A stretch of 64,000 bases of DNA from Taxillus chinensis (lineage: Eukaryota > Streptophyta > Magnoliopsida > Santalales > Loranthaceae), in contig CM042088.1 in NCBI GenBank assembly GCA_023512835.1, forward strand, positions 12,330,078 to 12,394,077, given 5' to 3'. Of this stretch, positions 47,101-59,953 are shown piece after piece. Made by a program: the position numbers and the translations under genes. Under the pieces are notes generated by a model, which ran no database searches, was not told where the DNA came from, and saw only the letters and a program-made list of their open reading frames with translations. Each line of letters begins with the position of its first letter. Position 1 is the stretch's first letter.

Positions 47101-47425
47101 AGTATATGTCCCCATCTCTTAATCCGGATAACTTAACATCTCCGGATAAGTTTTCTCTAACTGTGCAGGTGTTGGACATAAAGGAAACAGTAAATCCTTT
47201 GTCATATAAATTACTGACACTTAGCAGATTATGCTTCAAACCTTCGACTAGTGCAACTTTAGTGATTGATACACAGCCGTTGGTTAAAGTGTCATACCCC
47301 ACAGTCTTACCTTTGCTGTTGTCCCCATATGATACGGATGGGCCGCGTTTGTCAATAATATCAATGAGCAGAGACTGATCACCCGTCATTTGTCCAGAGC
47401 ATCCACTATCAAGGATCCACTTGCT
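44105..47425 (-). pseudogene. pol: SIRE C3 pol: protease end, integrase, RT, RNase H
   Basis: Begins in the protease active site (KWILDSGCSGQMTGD, from 47423). The first 430 codons (47389-46097) are open: GAG-pre-integrase zinc site with WHKCCAHLNF and CRECQLGKQ, integrase D-D-E in LHMDLCGPIS, IRSDHGTEFD and TPQKNGVAERKNRTL, all present. RT follows in shifted frames (45818-45462, 45355-45128): [38 protein letters not shown] near 45055. RNase H: YPDADFTGC (44920-44462) and LYCDNTSAIAI, KTKHIEVRYHFIRD (44389-44105). The integrase would look competent; the polyprotein as a whole is not. Confidence 0.87.
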
Positions 47426-47517
47426 TTAATTGATCTTTAACTTTAATTGACTGGTTTACTGTACATGCATGTAACCCCTAGAGGAGACTTCTCGAGTCAC
47501 CTTTGCGTCTCTTTGCG

Positions 47518-49313
47518 ATGGTGTATATTGAAGAAGTTGTGGAGAAAATCGCTGAGACCTATCTCCCAGTCGACTCTACACCAGAGGAGGCTCAACCAAG
47601 TGAGATGCCCCGTGATACTGCAGAGATCAGAGAGCCTGCAGCTGGAGGGCAGACCCCAGAACAGGAAGCCCCAAAGGTTGGGGCAAAGGAGCCTGTTCTG
47701 TTGAGCTCTCTCGGAGAGTCTGAGCTTGAAGACTTTTATATTGAGTATGCTAAGGCTCACATGAGCCCTGAAGTATTTGGGAAGGCATGGATTGCCTTCA
47801 GGAAGCAAATGGTAAATAGGGACCATCTGATCAGCTGGTTGGTTGAGTCGGGTCTTGTGAAGAAAGACCCTGTTGAAGTTGTGTCCGTGGTGGCACCATC
47901 CCCCATTGTAGCCGAAGCTCCTGCTCCATCTCATCACCATGATGCTGGGATGGCTACAACCATAGAGGAAGGACTTGCTGCAAGTGAAGCAAGTAAAGCT
48001 AATGAGGAGGGTTTACCTGAAGTAGTTGCCATACCTGCACCGGACACTCAGCACGTGGCTACTCAGGTGAGTGAGGACTCTGCAGCTCACATTCCCATGG
48101 GTATTCCACTAGCTACAGAGTCCCACTCCCGTTCCCTGATGGTTGAAGAACAGGAACTCATTGCAGACAAGGTGGTGGAGAAATTGATCGCCTCTGGGCG
48201 TCTGGATTTTACACCTTCCATGCAGGTAGTTCAAGAATAGTTCACCCCTCTGGCAAGTGGGGTGGAAGGAGTGAGGTTAGAGTTGGAGCTGATGGGACTT
48301 GATTTGGAAAAGGTCAAAGGAGAAATGGAAGCTCTTACTAGGACGAGCTCCACTGGATTCCATCGGATGGAGGAAGATTGTGAGGAAATCAAGGCTACTT
48401 ATAAACTTCACGACAAAGGTCTCAACAAGACGATGGGTACTTTTCTCATGGAATGTCATCATCTGGCTCATGGTGAGAACAATCTGATAGTAAAGCCTCC
48501 TCATAAGTTCTCCGAGGATAGACCTGAGCCCATACCTATTGAAGAACCAGCTGCAAAACCCAGGCCTGCTCGCGGTTGCAACAACACCTTCAGCTCCTCA
48601 ACCTCCACCTGAGGCAACATATACACATGGGCGGAAGCGCGCCTACGGGGCCCTAGTCCCTGCGGACCGTGATGATGAAAATGTGCCCATAGGCATGCGC
48701 ATGAAGAAGTGACCCGCTGCTCATCCAACTTCCTCATCCTTTCCACCCGCCTCAGGACCCTCCTCTTATCCAGGAACTCAACACTCCTCTCGGCTTGAGC
48801 CCTCTATTCCTCCTATTACTCGGATCGAATCATCCATGCTGCCTTCACCAACCAAACCCAAACCTGGCTTTACTTCTCATCCACCTCCACCGCGCCGGAT
48901 CACCAGGTGGTGCCACTCTATCCATGCTTAACGACTTCAATGAATACGTTGCCGGCAACACAACCGGGCAGATGTGTGGCTATAAACTATCGTTTGACGG
49001 TCTAGATCTCTGTCGTTTACTTCATGACGGTCGAGAGCTAGATAATGTGGAGATGACTCAATTCATTTTTGTTCAAAAGTCCTTCTTGAGGCATCTCCCC
49101 ATTAATGCCCGTCAGGATCTACAGATGGAGCTATGTTCACCCATTATGCAAGGTTTCCTCCTTGATGATGATACCTGGCTAGAGATCATCCAGGGCCGCA
49201 AGTACGCTCTAGGGTTTCAAGCATGGACCGCAATCAATCAGGTTCTCATTCCCTTTTTAACCACATCACCTCATATCTTGACGACCACCGGTATGTCCGC
49301 TCCCGACCGCTAA
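47518..49313 (+). pseudogene. Third extra-ORF-type gene, copy A1
   Basis: ATG at 47518 (MVYIEEVVEKIAETYL). One frame runs through ESELEDFYIEYAKAHMSPEV and WIAFRKQMVNRDHLISWLVE to a TAG at 48238, and on in the same frame with a coiled coil (LELELMGLDLEKVKGEMEAL) to about 48580, then shifts. From 48795 to 49313 it shows LSFDGLDLCRLLHDGREL, FLLDDDTWLEIIQGRKY and WTAINQVLIPFLTTSPH. The last motif matches WKTLSTILIPYRLMSPH of the SIRE Ulp1-like domain, but the gene ends before Asp, Gln and Cys positions. No YRC domain is present. Probably an N-terminally replaced and C-terminally truncated relative; function unknown. Confidence 0.6.
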
Positions 49314-49790
49314 ATTTGTGCATCCGTGCAACCGTGCCGCCTCTCTCAATCTGACACTTGCACAACTTCTTTGCAATTAGGTTGCACTGTTTCTTTACAT
49401 TCACGTTGTACCTTATGCTAACTACTTTAAGTAGCCTTCTTGTGCCCTTTACTTTCCATTTGAACACCTATTTGAACTTCACTTCTTACTTATGAGTACA
49501 TTCTTTTATTTCATACATCTTTACATGTCTGTCTTATTTTTGTTTTCTACATATTGCTCCTGTGTGGTTCTGGTGCTTGTTCCTCACCCCAGAATAGGGA
49601 GTGATCTCAGGAGGAGCAAGATCATAGAGGGAGCTAATCCTCGAGGGGAGGCCGGACGAATGTATGACTACGGGGGAGGGTACAATTTCCTCTTATGCAT
49701 GTAATTCCCCTAATTTTTCAAACGCAAAGACTTTCAATGCATTGTTTTTAATACCCAAACCATACTAGACAAACTTAGAGTTACGAGACT
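49314..49790 (+). other. 3' noncoding region after the third gene
   Basis: No coding similarity. TACGGGGGAGGG at 49670-49681 resembles a polypurine tract, so an LTR could start just after it, but no TG...CA boundary could be fixed. Confidence 0.4.
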
Positions 49791-50894
49791 TCATTGCTCA
49801 AAACCGCTGTCAACTTACATTAAATAAGGGGAGACTAATGGGAATCATAGAATTTGGTGAAGCTACCAATTATAGTCTAAGTCTAGAGACTCGAAGATCC
49901 GAAGGTATTAGGGTTGTAGAGTCAAAGTTCGAAGAAAAGAAAACTATCACTGAGCATAATAGCTAACGACTTGAAGAGTCGAAGTCGTAGACAGAAAGTG
50001 ATAGAACGTCAATTAACTTGAAGACCTGTAGAATGCAAAACTAAAGAGTCCCCAAAAATGCCCTAACAGATCTGACAGAACATTGGTTAATATGTAGAGT
50101 CATAGACTCGTAGGGTTGAAGAGTCAAAGTCACATACGAATCTGTTAGCTACAAAACGTATGAAGACCCGGCACTCGAATTTCGAAGGTCGAAGAGTCTA
50201 AGTCTCACAACATAGATTGACAAAAGAAATTATGACTGAGACTCAAAGAGTCATAGGCAGTAAATCAAAAGCAATTGTCAACCCATAAATAAGACCAAGA
50301 CCGGTAGACTGTTTAGGTAGAGTCGTAGCTGAAGAGTTGGAGAGTCGTAGACTCGAAGAAACAGAGACTCTGCTTGCAAGAACCTAGTGACGATAGGCTA
50401 AGTAGTAAACATTGAGAGTTTGAGACTCATAAAGTTGAAGACTCACAAGGTCGGTTACCCAACACATGTTCGCAGACCAAAGTAATAGAAAGGTCAATGA
50501 ACAACTTAGCCCACCAATGCAAACTAAGCAACTCGAAGAAATAGAGTCGAACTCATAGCTATGACAAAAGGCATTGGCTATGTATGCTTTCCATAAGAGT
50601 TACTCGAAGATTTGTAACGAGTGTCAGAGACTCAAAGGGAGAAAGACTCACTTAACATAGAGTGACCCATTAGACTTAAGCCAAACTGCAATCTGCCATC
50701 CTTGAAGACTAAAGAAAAAGAGTCAAAGAATCGCAACTAGTAGTAGCTCAATATGCTCATTGAGAAACCACTCTAAGCACCTCGGAAAGGTCGCAGACTC
50801 ATATAGTCGAAGACCACACTACGATTGAGCTTGTCTTCATCCGAGAACTACTAAACTCGAAAACTCATAGGAGCTACAAGTGCTAACGCTGTCG
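49791..50894. repeat. Degenerate GAGTCGAAG-type repeat region
   Basis: Dozens of short variants of AGACTCGAAG, GAGTCGTAG and GAGTCAAAG at irregular spacing, no long frame. Similar words occur at 22682-22730 in the Tat/Ogre-like LTR, so this may be U3 sequence of a related LTR. It ends abruptly at 50895 where the T2 leader begins. Confidence 0.55.
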
Positions 50895-51110
50895 AACTAG
50901 TGCCCTAATGCCAACGCATGTATGCACCCTCAACCCAAATGCAAGTGCCCTACTCCTTGGTCTAACTACCCCCGAGTACACCCCCGAAAAACCAGATAGG
51001 ACCACGTTGATCGGGCGTGTCCTATACCGCCTCCTAAGAGTCTCGAAGTAGCCAGGCCTCCCCACTATCCTAGGTCCACTAGACCATGAACTATCGCTCT
51101 GATACCATAT
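50895..51110 (-). repeat. Leader and primer site of a truncated tandem T2 copy
   Basis: Near-identical to 58325-58539. The primer site TGGTATCAGAGC is at 51096-51107 on the minus strand. This sequence should lie inside an element, not outside its 3' LTR. Confidence 0.85.
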
Positions 51111-52475
51111 TGTCACGCCCCAATTTCCTTCCACTTGGAAATGGGTAGTGACTGCCCATGCCCGCACCCGAAGGGACAAGGGGTTGGTGCAAGCACCTTA
51201 AAAGGACTTCTAGCACGGGTGCTGTCCCAAACCCGCACAATCAGTGCTAACATGCCAAGGGGCATGCTCCTGCTCCCAAACCATGCATACAAACACAAAT
51301 TGAATAACAACATCTCATTTTATTTCATTTCAAAGACTAAATGTTTATTACAACCCGTCGGGGAAAAACCCCTATGAAGCCATTAATAAAACCAAACCAA
51401 AATCCAAACACATAAAACCAAAGTACAACAAGGGAAATAATATAAAACTTTCAGCCTCGGGGGCCTAGCTCCTCGGCCTTCACCTACCGCCCGCTAAACC
51501 CTGCAAAAGAACAGTTTATAGGAGGGGTGAGCAAACCATAGCTCGGTAGGGATCCAGTCTCCCCCGGACCCGTCCCGCTCTACAACATGCATGATATGTG
51601 TATGCTTGTGCTCGTGTCGTGCCTAAGGCTAAAGCGGCAAACATCACCCGGTAAACACTCTTTACCTGAACCCGCACCGGAGGGCGAGAGGACACCCCGC
51701 CACCACGGCGACATGACATACCACATCCAGGCGAATGTTGCATGGACACCAATGCAACATTTTCCACCCGAGTCGAGATATGGTCAACCACCTCCTCGGG
51801 CGCCATACCTACCCTCAGGAATGGGTGTAGACTTAGCCCACCGTCGTGAGTGCTTACACCGAGACTCGGGACCACGTCCTGGTCAAATCTCAAAGGGGTC
51901 CAGCTATTGTGCCTGGCCCATATCTCACTCAATCTCAAACAGATCAACGAACAAAGATAACATTACATCTCAACATGTAAACTCGGCACATCATTTACAC
52001 TTTATCTCAGAAGGACCAACATGGTCGATCCAAGCCACACACATCAGCCTCATAGGCTTAAAATCAAATACAAATCAAACACAAGACACACCAGTCACAC
52101 AGGTATATCATCAAACACCCATATACAAGGTCTCACAGGCCTCATATTGAATACATGGCATGCGGGCCCTCACAGACATTTTATCAAACACATAGTGTGC
52201 AGACCTCTTAGACATTTCATCAAACACATGGTGGGCATAAACAAACCCAGAAAATCCTCAGGCCAAATTAACATCGAATCAACAAAACATGCCACCGAAG
52301 GCCAACATCCATATAGGAGATCACACCTATATGGATTTACATATATATATATATAGGTGAACATCCTAAAACAGAGGAGAGTTAGGAGAACATGAATCCC
52401 TACCTCAGGCTTTTGTCCTAATCTCCACGCTAGACAGCTCCCCACGACGCGAACCACCACGGCAACAGCCCGGAG

Positions 52476-52520
<45 letters not shown>

Positions 52521-53094
52521 CGGCGAACTGCAACGAAGGAAGAACACAAGAACCCTAAACTCAAACTCAAGCCCTCCTTATATAGACACTACCCACATCA
52601 AAACGACGTAGTTTTGATTAAGTAAACCCGGGATCAAAACGACGTAGTTTTGATCACACAAGTTAGCACCTTTCCGCACCCATATAGGCCAAAATACTCG
52701 GAATTTCAACATGGTCCTTTGGAGAAAGATCATTAGAATGTCAAAACCAAGGGAACCATGCAAAAATATGGCTGCACGCCAATTTGCACGTGAATTCCCA
52801 ATTCACGTGCAACTCCAAATGGACTCCAAATGCTTTCAAACTTCACCCCTAGCCTCCTTGCATCATTTAGAAGACAATCACACTTGCACGTGAATTGGAC
52901 CCATATCACGTGCACCTCACATACACGTCCGTTTGGCCTGAAACTTCGTGGTAGATAGAGGACATCATTCTAAGCATCTTTCCTTTTGCACGTGAATTCA
53001 TTTGAGCCCATTCACTAGGTCAAAATCTAGAAAAACTCTACTCGAAGGCAAAACCGTGACTAACCGTGACTAACTTAAGGTACGGGTCCTTACA
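51111..53094 (-). repeat. T2 left LTR, L1 (1984 bp)
   Basis: TGTCACGCCCC to GGTCCTTACA. It contains a minus-strand TATA (CTATATAAGG, 52576-52585), a 40-bp CT microsatellite (52479-52518), two near-palindromic ACGT sites (about 52598-52617 and 52633-52652), and five G-boxes (52787, 52804, 52887, 52907, 52989). Confidence 0.9.
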
Positions 53095-53112
53095 TCCTCT
53101 CCCCCTTAAGAC
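53095..53112 (-). other. T2 polypurine tract
   Basis: The plus strand reads TCCTCTCCCCCTTAAGAC, so the element strand has GTCTTAAGGGGGAGAGGA before TGTAAGGACC. This matches the tract of the deleted element at 17181-17191 and the chromovirus pattern. Confidence 0.8.
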
Positions 53113-53252
53113 TTTTCGTCCTCGAAAAGAAAAGGTGGAATGAAAGAAAACAATCACAACCAAAGCATAGGCCTCTAACACCCTCTAGCACAAATTAATA
53201 CACAACAAATCACAAAGTATTTCACACATTTATACACTCTACATGGTCATAA

Positions 53253-56200
53253 CTAGTTGGGCAAGTACCTGATTATGTTGAAGTTTGATGCTTGCCCTCC
53301 TCCCCTCCTTCGAGTTGTTCGGTCCTCGAACGGATCAGGATAATGAGCACGCATCTCGGTCTCACGCTCCCAGGTCTCTTCCTCCGGCCCTCGGTGTTGC
53401 CACAACACCCGAACCAACGGAATAGTCTTACCTCGCAGCCGCTTCTCGCGCCTATCTACAATACGGATGGGTGTCTCGACAATGGACACATCCTCTCCAA
53501 GATCCAGGGTACCCCAATCTAGCACGTGGGTGGGATCTGGATGATATTTCCGCAACCGGGATACATGGAAAACATTATGAACTCTGCTCAAACGAGGTGG
53601 TAACGCCAACCTATAAGCAACAGGTCCAACTCTGCTCAAAATCTCGAACGGTCCAATGTACCGAGGGGACAACTTGGACCCGGTCCCAAATCTCTTATGC
53701 CCTCTTCGTGGAGAAACACGAAGGAATACGTGGTCTCCCACCAAAAACTCCAACGGTCGGCGTCGGCGATCTGCATAAGACTTCGTCCGCTCCGAGTCGT
53801 AAGAAGGCGTTGCCGAATCACTGAACTTTTGCCGTAGCCTCCTGGACCAATTGGGGTCCTAACATAGCTGCCTCTCCAGCTCGCCCAACATAATGGAGAC
53901 CGACACGGTCGGCCATACAATGCCTCAAACGGGGCCATCCCAATCGAAGACCGGTAACCGTTATTATAGGCAAACTCCACCCAGAGGAAGGTGGGAAGCC
54001 CATGATCCTCCAAAATCGAGTACACAAGCCCTCAACAAGTCTTCCAATGTTTGAATGGTCCTCTCGGACTGACCATCGGTCTCAGGGATGGAATGCGGTA
54101 CTCAAATTAAGTCGGGTTCCCAATGCTTCCTGCAGACCTCCCCAAAACCGGGATGTAAACCGCGCATCCCCGTGCCGAAACAATAGACAAGGGTACTCCG
54201 TGCAAGCGGACAATTTCATCAACATACAACCGGCTTAACGTGCCGATAGAGTCGCGCTCTCGAATTGCCAAGAAATGGGCTGACTTAGTCAAGCGGTCCA
54301 CTATGACTCAAATCATGTCCTTCCTCCCGAAGTGGTAGGAAGCCCTGTCACGAAGTCCATGGTAATATGCTCCCACTTCCACTCGCCTACGGGTAAAGGC
54401 CGCAATTGACCGGCGGGTCGTTGGTGTTCCGCTTCACTTGCCGACGGGTAAGGCACCTGGAAACAAACTCGCTTACACTCCGTTTCGGTCCCGGGCCACC
54501 AGAACGTGCGCGAACGGCATGATACATCTTAGTTCCTCCTGGATGTACAGCCAAACGGGAATGATGAAACTCCCTCAAGACATCCTCACACAAGGGAGGT
54601 GGTACTATCGACGCCCCCGAAATTTCAGCTCATGCTCAACTCCTTCTGTCCGGTCCTCGACAGCTCCCCGGCCTCTATCTTGGGCCCGGATCACCTCACG
54701 GTCCACGTCGCCTAATCGTCCCTCACGGACACGCTCGATACAACTCTGGTATCACGGTGAGAGGACACAGGATAGCTCCCTCATCGCTGAAAGCAGTTGC
54801 ACCTGAAGCACCGCCAACCGCTCCATCATTTTCCATTCTCTCATGGAAACCTCGGCTTTCCCTTTCCTACTTAGCGCGTCGGCTACTAAATTTCCCTTCC
54901 CAGGCGTGTAGGAGAGTGTGAAGTCAAACATTTGCAGGTACTCGACCCACCTCCGTTGGCGCAAATTTAGGTCCCTCTGGGTGAAGATATATCGTAGGCT
55001 TTTGTGGTCGGTATATACCACAAACTTCTCTCCCAACAGGTAATGTCGCCAAGACTTCAGGGCAAAAATAATTGCCGCTAACTCCAGGTCGTGTGTTGGG
55101 TAGTTTTGCTCATGGGACTTCAATTGTCGCGAGCCATATGCTATGACTTGGCGTTCTTGCATCGAACACACCCCAGTCCAACGCGAGACGCATCACAATA
55201 CACCTCGAATGGCACTCCCTCCTGCGGTAGACTCAACACCGGTGCGGTAGTTAGGCGAGTCTTCAACTCCTCGAATGCTCGCCGGCACTTGTCCGTCCAC
55301 TCGAATTTGGCTCCCTTCCGTGTAAGAGCTGTCATAGGTGCCGCCAACCGAGAAAACCCTTCCACAAAACGCCGGTAATACCTGCCTGGACCCAAGAAAC
55401 TCCGGATCTCAAAAACATTTGTGGGCCTCTTCCAAGATGCTACGGACTCAATCTTGGTTGGGTCCACTCTAACTCCTTCCGGCAGATACTACATGCCCAA
55501 GAAAATGCACCTCTCGCATCCGAAGTCACACTTGCTAAATTTAGCATACAAGTGATGATCTCGTAGTGCCTGTAGCACCACGGCCAAGTGCTCCTCATGC
55601 TCGGCTTGGGTTTTGGAGTACACAAGGATGTCGTCAATGAATACCACCACGAAGGAATCCAGGTATGGGGCAAATACCCGATTCATTAGATGCATGAACA
55701 CAAGAAGTGCGTTCGTGAGCCCAAAAGGCATCACTAACCACTCATAGTGTCCGTACCCGCACCCGAACGCCGTCTTAGGGATGTCCTCGCTCCCGACCCT
55801 CAATTGGTGATATCCCGAACGCAGATCGATTTTTGAGAACCATCGTGCTCCACTCAACTGGTCGAATAAGTCATCAATCCGCGGCAAAGGGTACTTGTTC
55901 TTTACCGTTACTTGATTCAACTTCCGATAATCAATGCAAAGTCGCAACGAACCATCTGCCTTCTTAGCAAACAAGACCGGTGCACCCCAAGGTGAGGTAC
56001 TAGGACGGATAAAACCTTTATCTCCCAAGTTCCTTTATCTGCTCGAAGCTCCCGCAACTCACGAGGTCCCATCCGGTATGCTACTTGTGAGATGGGTCCC
56101 ACCTCCTGGCAACAGCTCAATCGTGAACTCGATACTTCGTGTGGAGGCAACTCCAACAACTCCCCGGGAAAGACATCCTGGAAATTCTCGACTACATCCG

Positions 56201-56789
56201 GCCACACCCTTTTCTCTAAGTTACCTTCCTCCTCAAAGGTTAGGGTGGCAAGCCTATGGGTAATATTGCCCCATAGCTCCCTCGTCGGTCCAGCTCTCCC
56301 CCAAAGATCCCTATCCCATTCACCCACTAGGGTACAGGAAGATCCTGTGGGTGTAGTAAACGATACTGCCGCCTATAACGATCAATCTTAGCCTGAAAGG
56401 CCATCAACCATCCATCCCCAAATCAAACTAAAGGTCCTCATGGGCATTACATACAAATCAAATGAGAGGTCAACCTCTCCTATCGTAAGCGCACACTCTC
56501 GACACATTTGGTGGATCAACTCCACTCCTCCCATTGGGGACTCGACCCTCGAGGTCTATCGGCCTCCACACAATCAAGTCCAAGGCTCTCCACCAAGGAC
56601 TTAGCAATCGGGAGCACGAAGCTCCGGTATCAAACAATGCGGCAACAACGGTGCGGGATATTAAAATAGTACCTCGAACCACCGAAGGTCCAGCTCCACC
56701 TTCCTCGGAGGGTGATGGTAATTCCTCCATTTCAGCTGGTGCCGAGGTAAGCGCAACACCCCGCCTTGGCCTGCCCCACCACTAGCCTC
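53253..56789 (-). pseudogene. pol: T2 pol: protease, RT, RNase H, integrase, chromo-like tail
   Basis: Protease has VVAALFDTGASCS (56730-56470). RT (56028-55489) has [44 protein letters not shown] and [11 protein letters not shown], all core residues present. RNase H (55171-54752) has [29 protein letters not shown] and [12 protein letters not shown]. Integrase is in pieces (54593-53636) with LREFHHSRLAVHPGGTKMY, MDRLTKSAHFLAI, and [20 protein letters not shown]. The tail (53753-53253) has KLSPRYIGPFEILSRVG and ends in a chromo-like region, RIVDRREKRLRGKTIPLV and EETWERETEMRAHYPDPF, typical of the Tekay lineage. Frameshifts are frequent, many at CAG/CTG sites. Confidence 0.87.
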
Positions 56790-58094
56790 ACTTGCCTTCC
56801 CTTTTGCTCCTGCTGCGGGCCCACCGGGACGCCCCTCCGATCCTCCTTGTGGTTGCCTCTCCCCCTGTGGCCTAGTGTGACCGGAACCAGCTGACCGGGC
56901 CTGCCACGAATGTGCCGGCTTAGGGGGCGGGGCCTGAAATTGGGTTCCACCCCGCTCCCTTGTGCTAAGCTTCCAGCTCCCCTGGTTCCCCCTTGCTTGA
57001 AACACACCTTGCTGATGTGTCCCACCTTCCCACGCCTATGACACGTCAAGTGCCGCTTGGGGCACTCACGTTTGACGTGCCCTAACATGCCACAACAGTA
57101 CACCCGCTTGGGAAGTTCCCGGCCAAAGACTCCCTCTGTCCTCCAAAGTAACGGGATCCGGGCGGAGCCATTGAAGCTTGGCCCCCATCCTTGGGAAAAG
57201 TCCCACTCCCGGACTCAACCTTCGCCTCTTGGTATCACCGTGCTTGTCGCGCGCGCCTGCCCCATCCGCTCCTGGTGAGCCTGTCTTCCCTCCTCTAATC
57301 CTCTCTCAACAATCTTGGCGGTGTCCACGACTTCACAGATAGGTCTTCGGGCGGCAAGATCTCCACCCTTTGCTTCAGGGCAGGTTTGAGACCCATGGTA
57401 AACTTATGGGCCTTCGGTCCTCCCTTGATATTGCTTCGGAGCAAACCGACTCAGCCCCCGAAAATCTCGCTCATACTCGCTGCCGAGCGCGATCCCTGCT
57501 TCAAGCCGCCGAACTCCTCCCGCTTCGCCACCGCAATGACTCGGGAAAGAACTCCTCATGGAACAGCTGGAGGAACTCATTCCAGGCCATGGTCTCCATA
57601 TCCCGGCTTCCTGAGATGCTAAGCCACCATTCCAAGGCTTCCTCCTCCAACCGCCGGACTGCTAGTCTCACTTTGTCTTCCTCCCGGGGTCGAAGAAAGG
57701 AGAACACATGCTCGATCCGCCGCAGCCAGGTGCTCTGCTCCTAGAGGTTCGGCTCCTCCCTTGAACCTTGGTGGATGTTCCTTTCGGAACTGCGTCCAAC
57801 ACGTCTCCCTCTTCCCGCCTCACCGGCACTTCCTGCCTACACGGAGGTTCCGCCTCACGGGGTGGAGAGGGTGGCACCGCCTGTCGTGCCATCATCTCCT
57901 GACGCACCTCGTTTAGGATCTCTCCCCCGAGGTCCTCACGCATGCTCTGCACGTTCTCACTTAGGGCCCGGACTTGGGCCATGATCCGCTCCAGGGGATC
58001 ATCGCCCTCTACACGCTGTCCTCTTCCCTCTCCAGGACGGGCGAAGATTCATCTTCTACACTGGAGTAGCTCGGGTTACTTTCCTAGGAGGCAT
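56790..58094 (-). pseudogene. gag: T2 gag
   Basis: Start at ATG 58094 (MPPRKVTRATPV, then a TAG). The frame from 57982 has a coiled-coil-like MAQVRALSENVQSMREDLGG. The core (57707-57501) shows EEDKVRLAVRRLEEEALEWW and NEFLQLFHEEFFPESL. A CCHC knuckle pair is near 57100-57010: CCGMLGHVKREC, and CHRRGKVGHISKVC in which the second Cys is Arg. Broken by several frameshifts. Confidence 0.8.
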
Positions 58095-58539
58095 CGTCTA
58101 CATAATTTAAACCAAACTAGGATCGGCTTCTCTCAAGCTCTACACACCCTCATCCCCATGGGCCATGAGGTACTCAAGCAACATCTTACATTTAAACACA
58201 CAGGAAAGTCACGAAGTACACAAGCAGCTATTCATAGCAACAAGTCTCACAAAAATCACCGAATTTCACAAGAACAAGTTTCAAGAACATAGCATGTCCA
58301 ATCACAATACTCATACGGAAATTAAACTAGTGCCCTAATGCCAACGCATGTATGCACCCTCAACCCAAATGCAAGTGCCCTACTCCTTGGTCTAACTACC
58401 CCCGAGTACACCCCAGAAAACCAGATAGGACCACGTTGATCGGGCGTGTCCTATACCGCCTCCTAAGAGTCTCGAAGTAGCCAGGCCTCCCCACTATCCT
58501 AGGTCCACTAGACCATGAACTATCGCTCCGATACCATAT
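58095..58539 (-). other. T2 leader and primer site
   Basis: The primer site is TGGTATCGGAGC (58525-58536, minus), one base different from the iMet consensus and from the copy at 51096-51107; the change is CAG to CGG. The rest of the leader is noncoding. Confidence 0.75.
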
Positions 58540-59905
58540 TGTCACGCCCCCAATTTCCTTCCACTTGGAAATGGGTAGTGGCTGCCCATGCCCGCACCCG
58601 AAGGGACAAGGGGTTGGTGCAAGCACCTTAAAAGGACTTCTAGCACGGGTGCTGTCCCAAACCTGCACAATCAAGCAACATGCCAAGGGGCATGCTCCTT
58701 GCTCCCAAACCATGCATACAAACACAAATTGAATAACAACATCTCATTTTATTTCATTTCAAAGACTAAATGTTTATTACAACCCAATGGGGGAAAAACC
58801 CCTATGAAGCCATTAATAAAACCAAACCAAAATCCAAACACATAAAACCAAAGTACAACAAGGGAAATAATATAAAACTTTCAGCCTCGGGGGCCTAGCT
58901 CCTCGGCCTTCACCTACCGCCTGCTAAACCCTGGCAAAAGAACGGTTTATAGGAGGGGTGAGCAAACCATAGCTCGGTAGGGATCCGGTCTCCCCGGACC
59001 CGTCCCGCTCTACAACATGCATGATATGTGTATGCTTGTGCTCGTGTCGTGCCTAAGGCTAAAGCAACAAACATCACCCAGGAAACACTCTTTACCTGAA
59101 CCCGCACTGGAGGGCAGAGGACACCCCGCCACCACGGCGACATGACATACCACATCCAGGCGAATGTTGCATGGACACCAATGCAACATTTTCCACCCGA
59201 GTCGGATATGGTCAACCACCTCCTCGGGCGCCATACCTACCCTCAGGAATGGGTGTAGACTTAGCCCACCGTCGTGAGTGCTACACCGAGACTCGGGACC
59301 ACGTCCTGGTCAAATCTCAAAGGGGTCCAGCTATTGTGCCTGGCCCATATCTCACTTCAATCTCAAACAGATCAACGAACAACGATAACATTACATCTCA
59401 ACATGTAAACTCAAGACATCATTTACACTTTATCTCGAAGGACCAACATGGTCGATCCAAGCCACACACATCAGCCTCATAGGCTTAAAATCAAATACAA
59501 ATCAAACACAAGACACACCACGTCACACAGGTATATCATCAAACACCCATATACAAGGTCTCACAGGCCTCATATTGAATACATGGCATGCAGGCCTCAC
59601 AGACATTTTATCAAACACATAGTGTGCAGACCTCTTAGACATTTCATCAAACACATGGTGGGCATAAACAAACCCAGGAAAATCCTCAGGCCAAATTAAC
59701 ATCGAATCAACAAAACATGCCACTGAAGGCCAACATCCATATAGAGATCACACCTATATGGATTTACATATATATATATATAGGTGAACATCCTAAAACA
59801 GAGAGGAGAGTTAGGAGAACATGAACCCCTACCTCAGGCTTTTGTCCTAACCTCCACGCTAGACGGCTCCCCACGACGCGAACCACCACGGCAACGGCCT
59901 GGGAG

Positions 59906-59953
<48 letters not shown>

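Larger units (their letters stand above)
37005..47425 (-). mobile_element. SIRE element C3, lacking gag and 5' LTR
   Basis: Minus-strand order: pol (from 47425), spacer with a solo LTR inside, extra ORF, polypurine tract, 3' LTR (37005-38406). The 5' part ends abruptly at the protease active site, where a plus-strand gene begins. It is inserted in the C2 spacer; the 5 bp before its LTR are AAAAG. Confidence 0.85.
46556..50042. repeat. Duplicated segment, copy A1
   Basis: Matches 60527-64000 throughout (13,971-bp offset at the left end). It covers part of the copia integrase, the 47425 junction, the third extra-ORF gene and part of the GAGTC-rich region. The match to A2 begins exactly at the T2 LTR edge. 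Confidence 0.92.

Noticed and set aside
48277..48504. Antisense open frame present in both A copies (also 62239-62466).
   Set aside because: It is the shadow of the coiled-coil coding strand; conserved only because the two copies are nearly identical.
52479..52518. CT microsatellite as a regulatory element in its own right.
   Set aside because: Simple repeats of this kind are common in plant leaders and its length differs between L1 and L2; no further support.
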